The translations under genes were made by a program, and so were the position numbers. This document shows, piece by piece, positions 1-5,528 of a stretch of 7,091 nucleotides of DNA (position 1 is its first letter; the number at the start of each line of letters is the position of its first letter). The notes beneath the pieces are model-generated. The model did no database searches, was not told the DNA's origin, and saw only the letters and a list, made by a program, of their open reading frames with translations. The stretch spans positions 1-7,091 of the forward strand of contig JADZBY010000294.1 of the NCBI GenBank assembly GCA_020851855.1. The letters are read 5' to 3'. Source of the stretch: Anaerolineae bacterium. Lineage in GTDB: Bacteria; Chloroflexota; Anaerolineae; Aggregatilineales; UBA2796.

Positions 1-140
1 CGTCGGAGTTGCCCGAAGTGCTGGCGCTGGCGAACCGGATCGTGGTCATGTGCGAGGGGCGCGTCACGGGCATTTTGGACCGCGCCGAGGCCAGCGAAGA
101 GACGCTGATGGCCTATGCGACGGGGGTGAGGGGGATGTGA
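1..140 (+). CDS. Sugar ABC transporter ATP-binding protein, C-terminal end only (RbsA/XylG/MglA type)
   Basis: The 5' part lies outside the window; complete codons start at base 3 and give 45 residues before TGA at 138-140. The piece begins SELPEVLALANRIVVMCEGR, which matches the closing segment of the second nucleotide-binding domain of RbsA-like ATPases (SSELPEVL...DRI.VM.EG). The rest (LDRAEASEETLMAYATG) also fits the usual RbsA C-terminus. Proteins of this family carry two fused ABC domains and drive import of ribose, xylose, galactose or similar sugars together with an RbsC-like permease and a periplasmic binding protein, which would lie upstream. The substrate cannot be read from this fragment. 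It ends 124 bases before the next gene, and an inverted repeat occupies most of that gap. Confidence 0.88.
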   Translation, partial: SELPEVLALANRIVVMCEGRVTGILDRAEASEETLMAYATGVRGM

Positions 141-243
141 ACCCTCACCCCCAGCCCCTCTCCCTCATGGAGAGGGGAGCAGAGGGGAAAAGCCTGGCCT
201 GGCCCCTCTCACCCCCTGGGAGAGAGGGGTTGGGGAGTGAGGG
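141..243. repeat. Imperfect inverted-repeat element, family A copy 1
   Basis: The outer arms are CCCTCACCCCCAGCCCC near 142-158 and, in reverse complement with a few mismatches, the stretch ending GGGGAGTGAGGG at 243. Two smaller hairpins sit inside: CCCCTCTCC (155-163) pairs with GGAGAGGGG (169-177) around a 5-base loop, and CCCCTCTC (203-210) pairs with GAGAGGGG (222-229). Related copies occur at 5274-5441 and 7054-7091, so it is a dispersed, non-coding element. It starts directly after the transporter stop codon and ends just before the ribosome binding site of the next gene. It could fold in the transcript or act as a weak terminator, but no T-tract follows it. Confidence 0.8.
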
Positions 244-264
244 ACCAAGAGGGAACGGCGTTTT

Positions 265-1569
265 ATGGAATTGAAGCGTGTGCAAGCGTACCGGGGCGAG
301 TTTTTGGGCTGGAAAGATGCCTGTTTCGTGACGAATGGGCTGGTGCGGCTGGCGGCTGTGCCGGATATTGGCGGGCGGATCATGGGCTGCGCGCTCGGCC
401 CGCACGAGTTCTTTTACGTCGATCCGGAACTGGCCGGCAAGCTATTCACGCCCGACGAGCACCAGGGCGATGGCTCGCTCGGCGCGTGGAAGAATTACGG
501 CGGCGATAAGACGTGGCCTGCGCCGCAGGGCTGGGAGCGCGATGACCAGTGGCACGGCCCGCCCGACCCGGTGCTCGATTCGGGGCCGTACACGGTGGAC
601 GAGCTGGCGGTGGGCGATGGCATGGCGCGAGTGCGGATGACCAGCGCGCCCGATCCGCGCACCGGCGTGCAGATCACGCGGCAATTCATCGTGCGCGACG
701 GCTCCAGCCGGGTATTTGTCTCGCTCACCTTTCGCAATACGCGCGCCGAGCCGATCCGGTGGGCGATCTGGGATGTGGCGCAATTGGCGGCGCACCGCGA
801 GGCCGATAACGGGCAACTCGTCTACGAGCCGACGGCCATCGTCACCGCGCCGCTCAACCCAAACAGCACGTTCCCGCGCGGCTTCAACGTGATGTTCGGC
901 GCGGAAGACAACCCACAGTGGCAGGCGAACGCGCAGACCGGCCTGTTTGAAGCGCCGTACCTGTGGCATATCGGCAAGGTGGGCCTTGATCTGGCCGGGC
1001 CGAGTGGCTGGATCGCGTTTGCCAACCCGGCGGCAGGCTTCGCCTTCTGCGAGACGTTCAGCATCGACGCAGGCGCGGAGTATCCCGACCAGGGCGTGAG
1101 CGCCGAGGTATGGACGACGGGCGCGGGCGTGGTGGGCAATCTGGATTACAGCCGGCAACCGGTGTACCTGATGGAAACCGAGGCGCTCGGCCCGCTGCGC
1201 ACCATCCCGCCGGGCGGATCGAGCAGCCTGAGCATCGAATGGGACCTGTGCCGCGCCGATGGTAAGGTGCGCGGCGTGAACGCGGGCGGCGCGGAGATTC
1301 AGCCGTTGCGGGCGCAGGCGTTGCAGGCGGGCGACTGGCTGCGGCTGACGGGCACGTTCGGCGCGTTCGAGCACGGCGACTTGTGGCTGCACTGGCTGGA
1401 CGAGGCGGGGACGGCGCTCAATGCGCACCACGTGGGCGATTGCGACCCGCTGACGCTGGTGCGGCTCGACCGGGTATTCGCCGCGCAACCGGGAGCGGTG
1501 CGCGCGACGCTGGGCGTCAACGACGCCGCCGATCATTTCCGGACGCTGGGCAGCGTGCTGCTGCCGTGA
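265..1569 (+). CDS. DUF4380 family protein, aldose-1-epimerase/galactose-mutarotase-like
   Basis: This is a 434-residue protein with no signal peptide or membrane segment, so probably cytoplasmic. Seen directly: an N-terminal VPDIGGRIM (residues 32-40) in the style of mutarotase-fold proteins, the marked NYGGDKTWPAPQ (77-88), FRNTRAEPIRWAIWDVAQL (157-173 region), and YLMETEALGPL followed by IPPGGSSSLSIEWDL (301-328). This pattern is what I know from DUF4380, a beta-rich sugar-binding fold related to aldose epimerases. About 100 further residues (roughly 335-434) look like an extra beta-sandwich domain. No catalytic activity is established for the family; sugar or glycoside binding is an inference. 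The ATG at 265 follows AGAGGGA at 248-254 with 10 bases between. Neighbours are a sugar transporter upstream and, 57 bases downstream, a corrinoid methyltransferase with which it is probably co-transcribed. Confidence 0.75.
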   Translation: MELKRVQAYRGEFLGWKDACFVTNGLVRLAAVPDIGGRIMGCALGPHEFFYVDPELAGKLFTPDEHQGDGSLGAWKNYGGDKTWPAPQGWERDDQWHGPPDPVLDSGPYTVDELAVGDGMARVRMTSAPDPRTGVQITRQFIVRDGSSRVFVSLTFRNTRAEPIRWAIWDVAQLAAHREADNGQLVYEPTAIVTAPLNPNSTFPRGFNVMFGAEDNPQWQANAQTGLFEAPYLWHIGKVGLDLAGPSGWIAFANPAAGFAFCETFSIDAGAEYPDQGVSAEVWTTGAGVVGNLDYSRQPVYLMETEALGPLRTIPPGGSSSLSIEWDLCRADGKVRGVNAGGAEIQPLRAQALQAGDWLRLTGTFGAFEHGDLWLHWLDEAGTALNAHHVGDCDPLTLVRLDRVFAAQPGAVRATLGVNDAADHFRTLGSVLLP

Positions 1570-1611
1570 AAGCCCTGCGCCAAAGAAACGCTTTTGACTG
1601 AGAACGGAGAC

Positions 1612-1618
1612 AGGAGAT
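1612..1618 (+). promoter_or_regulatory. Ribosome binding site fixing the start of the methyltransferase-corrinoid fusion
   Basis: AGGAGAT lies 8 bases before the ATG at 1627. It supports that ATG over an in-frame TTG at 1594, which would add 11 residues unlike the family N-terminus. Confidence 0.75.
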
Positions 1619-1626
1619 CCCCACCC

Positions 1627-3579
1627 ATGAACTCACGCCAACGGCTGATGGCTGCCCTGAACCACCAGGAGCCGGACAAGGTCCCCTTTGACCTGGGCGG
1701 CACGGTGCTGACCAGCCTGCACGTCAACACGTACCGCAACCTGCGCAAGTATCTCGGCCTGCCAGAGGTCGAGGTGCAGGTGATGGACATTTTCCAGCAA
1801 ATCGCGGTCGTGGATGAGGACGTGCGGGCGCGGCTCGGCTCGGATGTGCGGGTCGTGTCGCCGCGCTCGTCGGCCACGTTCCGCATCGCGATCAACACCA
1901 CCGATCTGCCCGGCTACGACTTCTTCCACGACGAGTGGCATATCGGCTGGCGCAAGCCGAAAGAGGGCGGCTTTTTCTACGACATGTTCGATCACCCGCT
2001 CTCGAAGGCATCGACCATCGAGGAGATCAAGAATTTCCCGTGGCCGGACCCGGTCGATCCGGCGCGCTTCGAGGGCCTGCGCGAGCGGGCGCAGCACACG
2101 GCAGAGACGCTGGGCGAGCCGGTCATCCTGGGCGGATTGGCGGCGGGCTTCTGGGAGCTGACGTGCTGGACGCGCGGCTTTGGCAAGGTGTACCCGGACC
2201 TGGTGAACAACCTGCCGTGGCTGGAATACCTGATGGACACCATCGTCGACCTGAAGATTGCCTACTGGGAAAAGGCGCTGCCGCTGGTGGGCGAGTACGC
2301 GGACGTGGTGCAGGAAGCCGACGACGTGGCCGGGCAGTTCGGCCTGCTGATCAGCCCGGACATTTACCGGCGCGTAATCAAGCCGCGCCACAAGAAGATC
2401 TTCGACTTCATCAAGGCGCGCTCCCAGGCCAAGATTTTCTACCACTGCTGCGGCGCGATCCGCGACATCATCCCGGACCTGATCGAGGTCGGCGTGGACG
2501 CGATCAACCCGGTGCAGGTCAGCGCGAAAGGCATGGAATCGAAGGGCCTGAAGCGCGATTTTGGCAAGGACATCACGTTCTGGGGCGGGCTGGTGGATAC
2601 GCAGGGCGTCTTCACCGACGGCACGCCGCAGCAGGTGAAGGACGAGGCGCGGCGGCGCATTGACGACTTTGCGCCGGGCGGCGGCTTCGTCGCGGCGGCG
2701 GTGCACAACATCCAGGCCAACGTGCCGCCGGAAAACGTGGTGGCCATGTGGGAAGCGCTGCAAGAGTACGGCGTGTACGGGGCGGAGAGTGCGCCGGGAC
2801 GCCGCCCGGAGTCGTACTGGGCCGGCTATCCGGAAGCGCCGGTCGTGGTGCGGGCCGCCAGCCAGAGTCCGGACGCCATCGCGGGGCGTGCGCTGACGCC
2901 GGAAGAAGCGGCCAGGCTCTTTGAGGAGCAGCACGGGGACCTTTCGCCCGTGTTGAACGAGCTGAAGGACGCCATCATCAACGGCAATCCGCAGGTAGCC
3001 ATCGAGAAGGCGAACAAGGCGCTGGCCGAGGGCGTTTCGGCGGCGACGATCATCAACGACGTGGTCATCCCGTCGATGGAGATCGTGGGCAGCAAATTCG
3101 AGTGCGGCGATTACTTCCTGCCGGAGATGATGGCCTCGGCTATCGGCACGCAGGGGGTGATGAAGGCGCTGCGGCCAAAGCTGGTCGAGGGCGGCGGCCA
3201 ACCGGCGGCCACGGCGGCCATCGGCACGGTGAAGGGCGACCTGCACGACATCGGCAAGAACCTGGTGGCGATGATGTGGGAAGGCGCGGGCTTCAACGTG
3301 ATCGACCTGGGGCCGGACGTGCCCGCCGAGAAGTTCGTGAGCGCCATCCGCGAGCACAACGTGCAACTGGTCGGCCTGTCGGCGCTGCTGACGACGACGA
3401 TGCCGATGATGGGCAAGATCATCACGGCGATTGAAGAGGCCGGGCTGCGCGAGCGGGTGAAGATCATGATCGGTGGGCCGGGCACGACGCCGGAATTTGC
3501 CAGCGAGATCGGCGCGGATGGGTATGCGCCGGATGCCAGCGCCGCCGTGCGCCGGGCGAAGGAATTGTTGGCGGGATAA
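1627..3579 (+). CDS. URO-D family methyltransferase fused to a B12-binding corrinoid protein (CmuA-like architecture)
   Basis: This is a 650-residue two-part protein. Residues 1 to about 385 are a uroporphyrinogen-decarboxylase-fold domain of the MtaA/CmuA methyltransferase type: it starts MNSRQRLMAALNHQEPDKVP and lacks the RQAGRY motif of heme-pathway HemE. The zinc HxC motif is YHCCG (His273, Cys275); the usual third Cys aligns with His360 (AAAVHNIQ). After a linker (about 385-425) comes a helical cap domain (about 425-520) and a Rossmann-like cobalamin domain (about 525-650) with DLHDIG (538-543, His540 being the expected lower cobalt ligand), SALL (585-588), MIGGPGTT (614-621) and GADGYAPDA. 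It should carry a methyl group on cobalamin and transfer it to or from a second substrate in the cytoplasm. CmuA, about 610 residues, has the same domain order. The substrate is unknown. It probably shares an operon with the DUF4380 gene and serves the MtaB encoded downstream. Confidence 0.9.
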   Translation: MNSRQRLMAALNHQEPDKVPFDLGGTVLTSLHVNTYRNLRKYLGLPEVEVQVMDIFQQIAVVDEDVRARLGSDVRVVSPRSSATFRIAINTTDLPGYDFFHDEWHIGWRKPKEGGFFYDMFDHPLSKASTIEEIKNFPWPDPVDPARFEGLRERAQHTAETLGEPVILGGLAAGFWELTCWTRGFGKVYPDLVNNLPWLEYLMDTIVDLKIAYWEKALPLVGEYADVVQEADDVAGQFGLLISPDIYRRVIKPRHKKIFDFIKARSQAKIFYHCCGAIRDIIPDLIEVGVDAINPVQVSAKGMESKGLKRDFGKDITFWGGLVDTQGVFTDGTPQQVKDEARRRIDDFAPGGGFVAAAVHNIQANVPPENVVAMWEALQEYGVYGAESAPGRRPESYWAGYPEAPVVVRAASQSPDAIAGRALTPEEAARLFEEQHGDLSPVLNELKDAIINGNPQVAIEKANKALAEGVSAATIINDVVIPSMEIVGSKFECGDYFLPEMMASAIGTQGVMKALRPKLVEGGGQPAATAAIGTVKGDLHDIGKNLVAMMWEGAGFNVIDLGPDVPAEKFVSAIREHNVQLVGLSALLTTTMPMMGKIITAIEEAGLRERVKIMIGGPGTTPEFASEIGADGYAPDASAAVRRAKELLAG

Positions 3580-3590
3580 ATGGGCGCATG

Positions 3591-3696
3591 ATGCGGACAA
3601 CGCAGGCGTTGTCCCTACGGTGCGTGCGGATGCGGACAACGCAGGCGTTGTCCCTACGGTGCGTGCGGATGCGGACAACGCAGGCGTTGTCCCTAC
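3591..3696. repeat. 39-bp tandem repeat, 2.7 copies, each with a hairpin (family B, minus orientation)
   Basis: Two identical 39-bp units (3591-3629 and 3630-3668) are followed by a 28-bp partial unit (3669-3696). Each unit begins ATGCGGACAACGC and contains a perfect 9-bp stem, GGACAACGC and GCGTTGTCC, around a two-base AG centre (3595-3614, 3634-3653, 3673-3692). The stem is followed by CTAC, so each copy reads GTAGGGACAACG on the minus strand. The array begins 12 bases after the stop codon of the fusion gene. No T-tract follows, so intrinsic termination is doubtful; mRNA 3'-end protection is possible. Confidence 0.92.
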
Positions 3697-3706
3697 ACAG
3701 CCGACC

Positions 3707-3730
3707 GTAGGGACGAGGCCTGCCTCGTCC
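3707..3730 (+). repeat. GTAGGG hairpin, family B, plus orientation
   Basis: GTAGGG starts at 3707, and GGACGAGGC (3711-3719) pairs perfectly with GCCTCGTCC (3722-3730). It is the mirror-oriented partner of the tandem array just before it, separated from the last CCCTAC by 10 bases. Relative to the array hairpins it differs at two base pairs, and both strands of the stem change so that pairing is kept. Confidence 0.85.
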
Positions 3731-3816
3731 GCCGGATGGGACGCCGGCAAACGAAACGTGTGATTTGGCCCGCGCCGAGGGTGCGGGGCCTGGTGAGGCG
3801 CGTCCTGGGGATGCGC

Positions 3817-3824
3817 GAGAGGGA
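3817..3824 (+). promoter_or_regulatory. Probable ribosome binding site for the URO-D/thioredoxin gene
   Basis: GAGAGGGA ends 10 bases before a GTG at 3835, the same core (AGAGGGA) and spacing as the site before the DUF4380 gene. It favours the GTG over in-frame ATGs at 3811 and 3736, although 3811 is still possible. Confidence 0.5.
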
Positions 3825-3834
3825 AACCACGAAG

Positions 3835-5199
3835 GTGTGTAACCGAACGGGAAAAGAACGGCTGCTGGCGGCGCTGCGGCACGAGGAAACCTGCCGCGCG
3901 CCGTGGGTGCCCTTTGCGGGCGTGCACGCGGGCAAGCTCAAGGGCTACGATGCGCAGGAAGTGCTGCACGACGGCGACAAATTGCTCGAATCGCTCTTAG
4001 AAGTGAACCGGCTCTACGATCCGGACGGCCAGCCGGTGCTGTTCGATCTTCAGGTCGAGGCGGAGATACTTGGCTGCGAGCTGATGTGGGCGGAAAAAGC
4101 GCCGCCGTCGGTCGCCACGCACCCGCTGGCAGCAGGCTACGACGCGCCGCTGCGGCTGCCGGAGCGCGGTGATGGCCGCCTGCCGATGATCCTGGACGTG
4201 ATGCGGCGCATGAAGGCGGCGGTGGGCGAGCGCACGGCGCTGTACGGGCTGGTGTGCGGGCCGTTCACGCTGGCCTCGCACCTGCGCGGGACCGAGATTT
4301 TCATGGACATCATGCTGCAACCCGAGGCGGTGGCCGGGCTGCTCGCCTTTTGTACGGACGTGGCCAAGCGCATGTCCGAGTATTACCTCGAGGCGGGCAT
4401 GGACGTGATCGCCATCGTCGATCCGGTCATCTCGCAGATCGGGCCGAGGCACTTCGCGCAGCTCATGCACGGGCCGTTCAGCGACCTGTTCGCGTTTTTG
4501 CGTGAAAAGGGCGCGCCGTCGTCGTTCTTCGTGTGCGGCGACGCCACGAAGAACATCGAAGGCATGTGCAAGACCGGGCCGGACTCGATCTCCATCGACG
4601 AGAACATCGACATGGCCTACGCGAAGGCGATCACCGACCGCTACAACATCACGCTGGGCGGCAACATCCCGCTGACGACGGTGATGCTTCTCGGCACGCA
4701 GCAGGACAATATGAAATTCACGGTGGACCTGCTGGCGAGCGTCGGGACGCACAACCTGATCCTTGCGCCGGGCTGCGATATGCCCTACGACACGCCGCCG
4801 CAGAACGTGATCGGCATCCTTGAGGCGGTGCGTAATCCGGACGGCGTGCGGAAGATGCTGGAGAACTACCACGCCGTCGACCAGTTCGACATCGAGGTGA
4901 CGCTGCCCGATTACGCGCACCTGGACAGGCCGCTGGTCGAGGTCTTCACGCTCGACTCGGACTCGTGTGCGGCGTGCGGCTACATGTACGGCGTGGCGAA
5001 GCGCGTGCACAAGGAACTGGGCGCGGCGGTGGATGTGGTCGAGTACAAGTACACCGAGCGGGAGAACGTCGCGCGCTGCAAGAAGCTCGGCGTGCAGCAT
5101 TTGCCGAGCATCTATATCAACGGGGAGTTGAAATTCTCGTCGCTGATTCCGAGCCAGGAAGAACTGGTGCGGGAGATCGAAGCGGCGATGACGAGGTGA
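3835..5199 (+). CDS. URO-D/MtaA-like methyltransferase with C-terminal thioredoxin-fold domain
   Basis: The protein is 454 residues if started at GTG 3835, where the family-like N-terminus (TGKERLLAALRHEE) begins; ATG 3811 would give 462. Residues 1 to about 345 form a URO-D fold of the MtaA/methylcobamide methyltransferase kind, with no HemE RQAGRY motif. The region equal to the zinc HxC motif reads FFVCG (Phe232, Cys234), so the first His is replaced by Phe; the third ligand Cys314 is kept in LAPGCDMPYDTPPQN. Residues about 366-454 are a separate thioredoxin/glutaredoxin-like domain: PLVEVFTLDSDSCAACGYM with CxxC at 378-381, and a likely cis-Pro at 424 (HLPSIYING). No signal peptide is seen. 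The URO-D part probably handles methyl transfer between a corrinoid and a thiol or folate acceptor. The thioredoxin part may supply a thiol or reducing power, which is inference. It lies between the corrinoid fusion and MtaB. Confidence 0.85.
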   Translation: MCNRTGKERLLAALRHEETCRAPWVPFAGVHAGKLKGYDAQEVLHDGDKLLESLLEVNRLYDPDGQPVLFDLQVEAEILGCELMWAEKAPPSVATHPLAAGYDAPLRLPERGDGRLPMILDVMRRMKAAVGERTALYGLVCGPFTLASHLRGTEIFMDIMLQPEAVAGLLAFCTDVAKRMSEYYLEAGMDVIAIVDPVISQIGPRHFAQLMHGPFSDLFAFLREKGAPSSFFVCGDATKNIEGMCKTGPDSISIDENIDMAYAKAITDRYNITLGGNIPLTTVMLLGTQQDNMKFTVDLLASVGTHNLILAPGCDMPYDTPPQNVIGILEAVRNPDGVRKMLENYHAVDQFDIEVTLPDYAHLDRPLVEVFTLDSDSCAACGYMYGVAKRVHKELGAAVDVVEYKYTERENVARCKKLGVQHLPSIYINGELKFSSLIPSQEELVREIEAAMTR

Positions 5200-5212
5200 G
5201 GCGAGACGTTCC
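5195..5212. repeat. 18-bp direct repeat, left copy
   Basis: GGTGAGGCGAGACGTTCC overlaps the stop codon of the URO-D/thioredoxin gene (TGA 5197-5199). It matches 17 of 18 bases with 5435-5452 (GGTGAGGCGATACGTTCC). The two copies bracket the composite inverted repeat, but the left copy is 61 bases away from that element's left arm. Confidence 0.7.
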
Positions 5213-5294
5213 CCCGAGGCTGTTGTGCACTACGCGGCGGACATTGCCCAGAAAGGCGACGTCAACGCACGCACCTCACCCCCGGCCCCTCTCC

Positions 5295-5367
5295 ATGCCT
5301 GCCACCCCAGACCACCCATTGAAAGCAAGCGTTCAATGGGAACCCGGTCGGGGACCCCGGCAGTCAT
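5295..5367. repeat. Nested hairpin inside the composite repeat
   Basis: CCCATTGAA (5315-5323) pairs perfectly with TTCAATGGG (5332-5340) around an 8-base loop. Further out, CTGCC (5299-5303) pairs with GGCAG (5359-5363), and ATG at 5295 faces CAT at 5365. Its AT-richer centre and lack of any counterpart in the 141-243 copy mark it as an insertion. Confidence 0.7.
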
Positions 5368-5406
5368 AGAGAGGGGAGCAAACCCGCGCCGTTCCCCCTC
5401 TCTATG
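5365..5406. repeat. 12-bp perfect hairpin within the composite repeat
   Basis: CATAGAGAGGGG (5365-5376) pairs without mismatch with CCCCTCTCTATG (5395-5406), leaving an 18-base loop. No T-tract follows, so it is not a classic terminator. Confidence 0.75.
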
Positions 5407-5434
5407 CGGTACGCCGCGTGGAGAGGGGGTAGGG

Positions 5435-5452
5435 GGTGAGGCGATACGTTCC
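5435..5452. repeat. 18-bp direct repeat, right copy
   Basis: GGTGAGGCGATACGTTCC, one mismatch from 5195-5212. It overlaps the last bases of the right outer arm of the composite inverted repeat. Confidence 0.7.
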
Positions 5453-5516
5453 TAGCAGCCTCAAGAGTCTTTGGTGCATTGCGCCGAATTTGGCTGATAA
5501 GGGTGAGCATATCCAC

Positions 5517-5522
5517 AAGGAG
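5517..5522 (+). promoter_or_regulatory. Ribosome binding site for mtaB-like gene
   Basis: AAGGAG lies 6 bases before the ATG at 5529. It rules in this start over an in-frame GTG at 5436, which lies inside the repeat arm. Confidence 0.8.
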
Positions 5523-5528
5523 CCAGGC

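Larger units (their letters stand above)
5274..5441. repeat. Composite inverted-repeat element, family A copy 2, with nested insertion
   Basis: This element fills most of the 329-base gap between genes. The left outer arm (5274-5294, starting CCTCACCCCCGGCCCC) pairs with the right arm (5420-5441, ending TAGGGGGTGAGG). Between them lie two independent hairpins, at 5295-5367 and 5365-5406. Compared with the copy at 141-243, the left part CCCTCTCC...CAT..AGAGAGGGGAGCA is interrupted here by about 70 bases, so one small palindromic element appears to have gone into another. Apart from the ribosome binding site before the next gene, I see no other element in this gap. Confidence 0.8.

Noticed and set aside
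442..1536. Long minus-strand open frames opposite the other genes (also 3997-5100 and 5787-6407).
   Set aside because: They have the same low-complexity Arg/His/Leu composition and no motifs, and they lie wholly opposite well-supported genes.
1594..1626. TTG at 1594 as the start of the corrinoid fusion.
   Set aside because: ATG at 1627 has AGGAGAT 8 bases upstream and gives the typical family N-terminus.
3473..3763. A small + strand frame encoding a 13-residue repeat (NAGVVPTVRADAD) across the tandem array.
   Set aside because: The 39-bp unit is a multiple of three, so any open frame stays open and appears as a protein repeat. The DNA hairpin explains the conservation, and the frame overlaps the end of the fusion gene out of phase.
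1633..3969. A 778-codon open frame on the minus strand, antisense to the methyltransferase-corrinoid fusion.
   Set aside because: Its translation is rich in Arg, His and Ala with no recognisable domain, and it runs through the intergenic tandem repeat. It is a by-product of GC-biased third positions; the + strand frame carries clear conserved motifs.
1627..5199. Annotation of either URO-D gene as heme-pathway uroporphyrinogen decarboxylase (HemE).
   Set aside because: Neither has the RQAGRY substrate motif near the N-terminus. Both instead carry remnants of the methyltransferase zinc motif and methyl-transfer-related fused domains.
5274..5441. CRISPR-like array or structured regulatory RNA such as a cobalamin riboswitch before mtaB.
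   Set aside because: The repeats are inverted rather than regularly spaced direct units. I could not find a B12-box-like conserved core, and the arms match a dispersed repeat family.
5470..5505. A possible promoter (TTGGTG, 18 bases, TGATAA) upstream of mtaB.
   Set aside because: The match to a sigma-70 pattern is weak, and such pairs arise easily by chance in AT-richer gaps. Transcription-start mapping would be needed to support it.
5436..5528. GTG at 5436 as the start of the MtaB-like gene.
   Set aside because: It lies inside the right arm of the inverted repeat, the extra 31 residues do not look like MtaB, and AAGGAG sits directly before ATG 5529.
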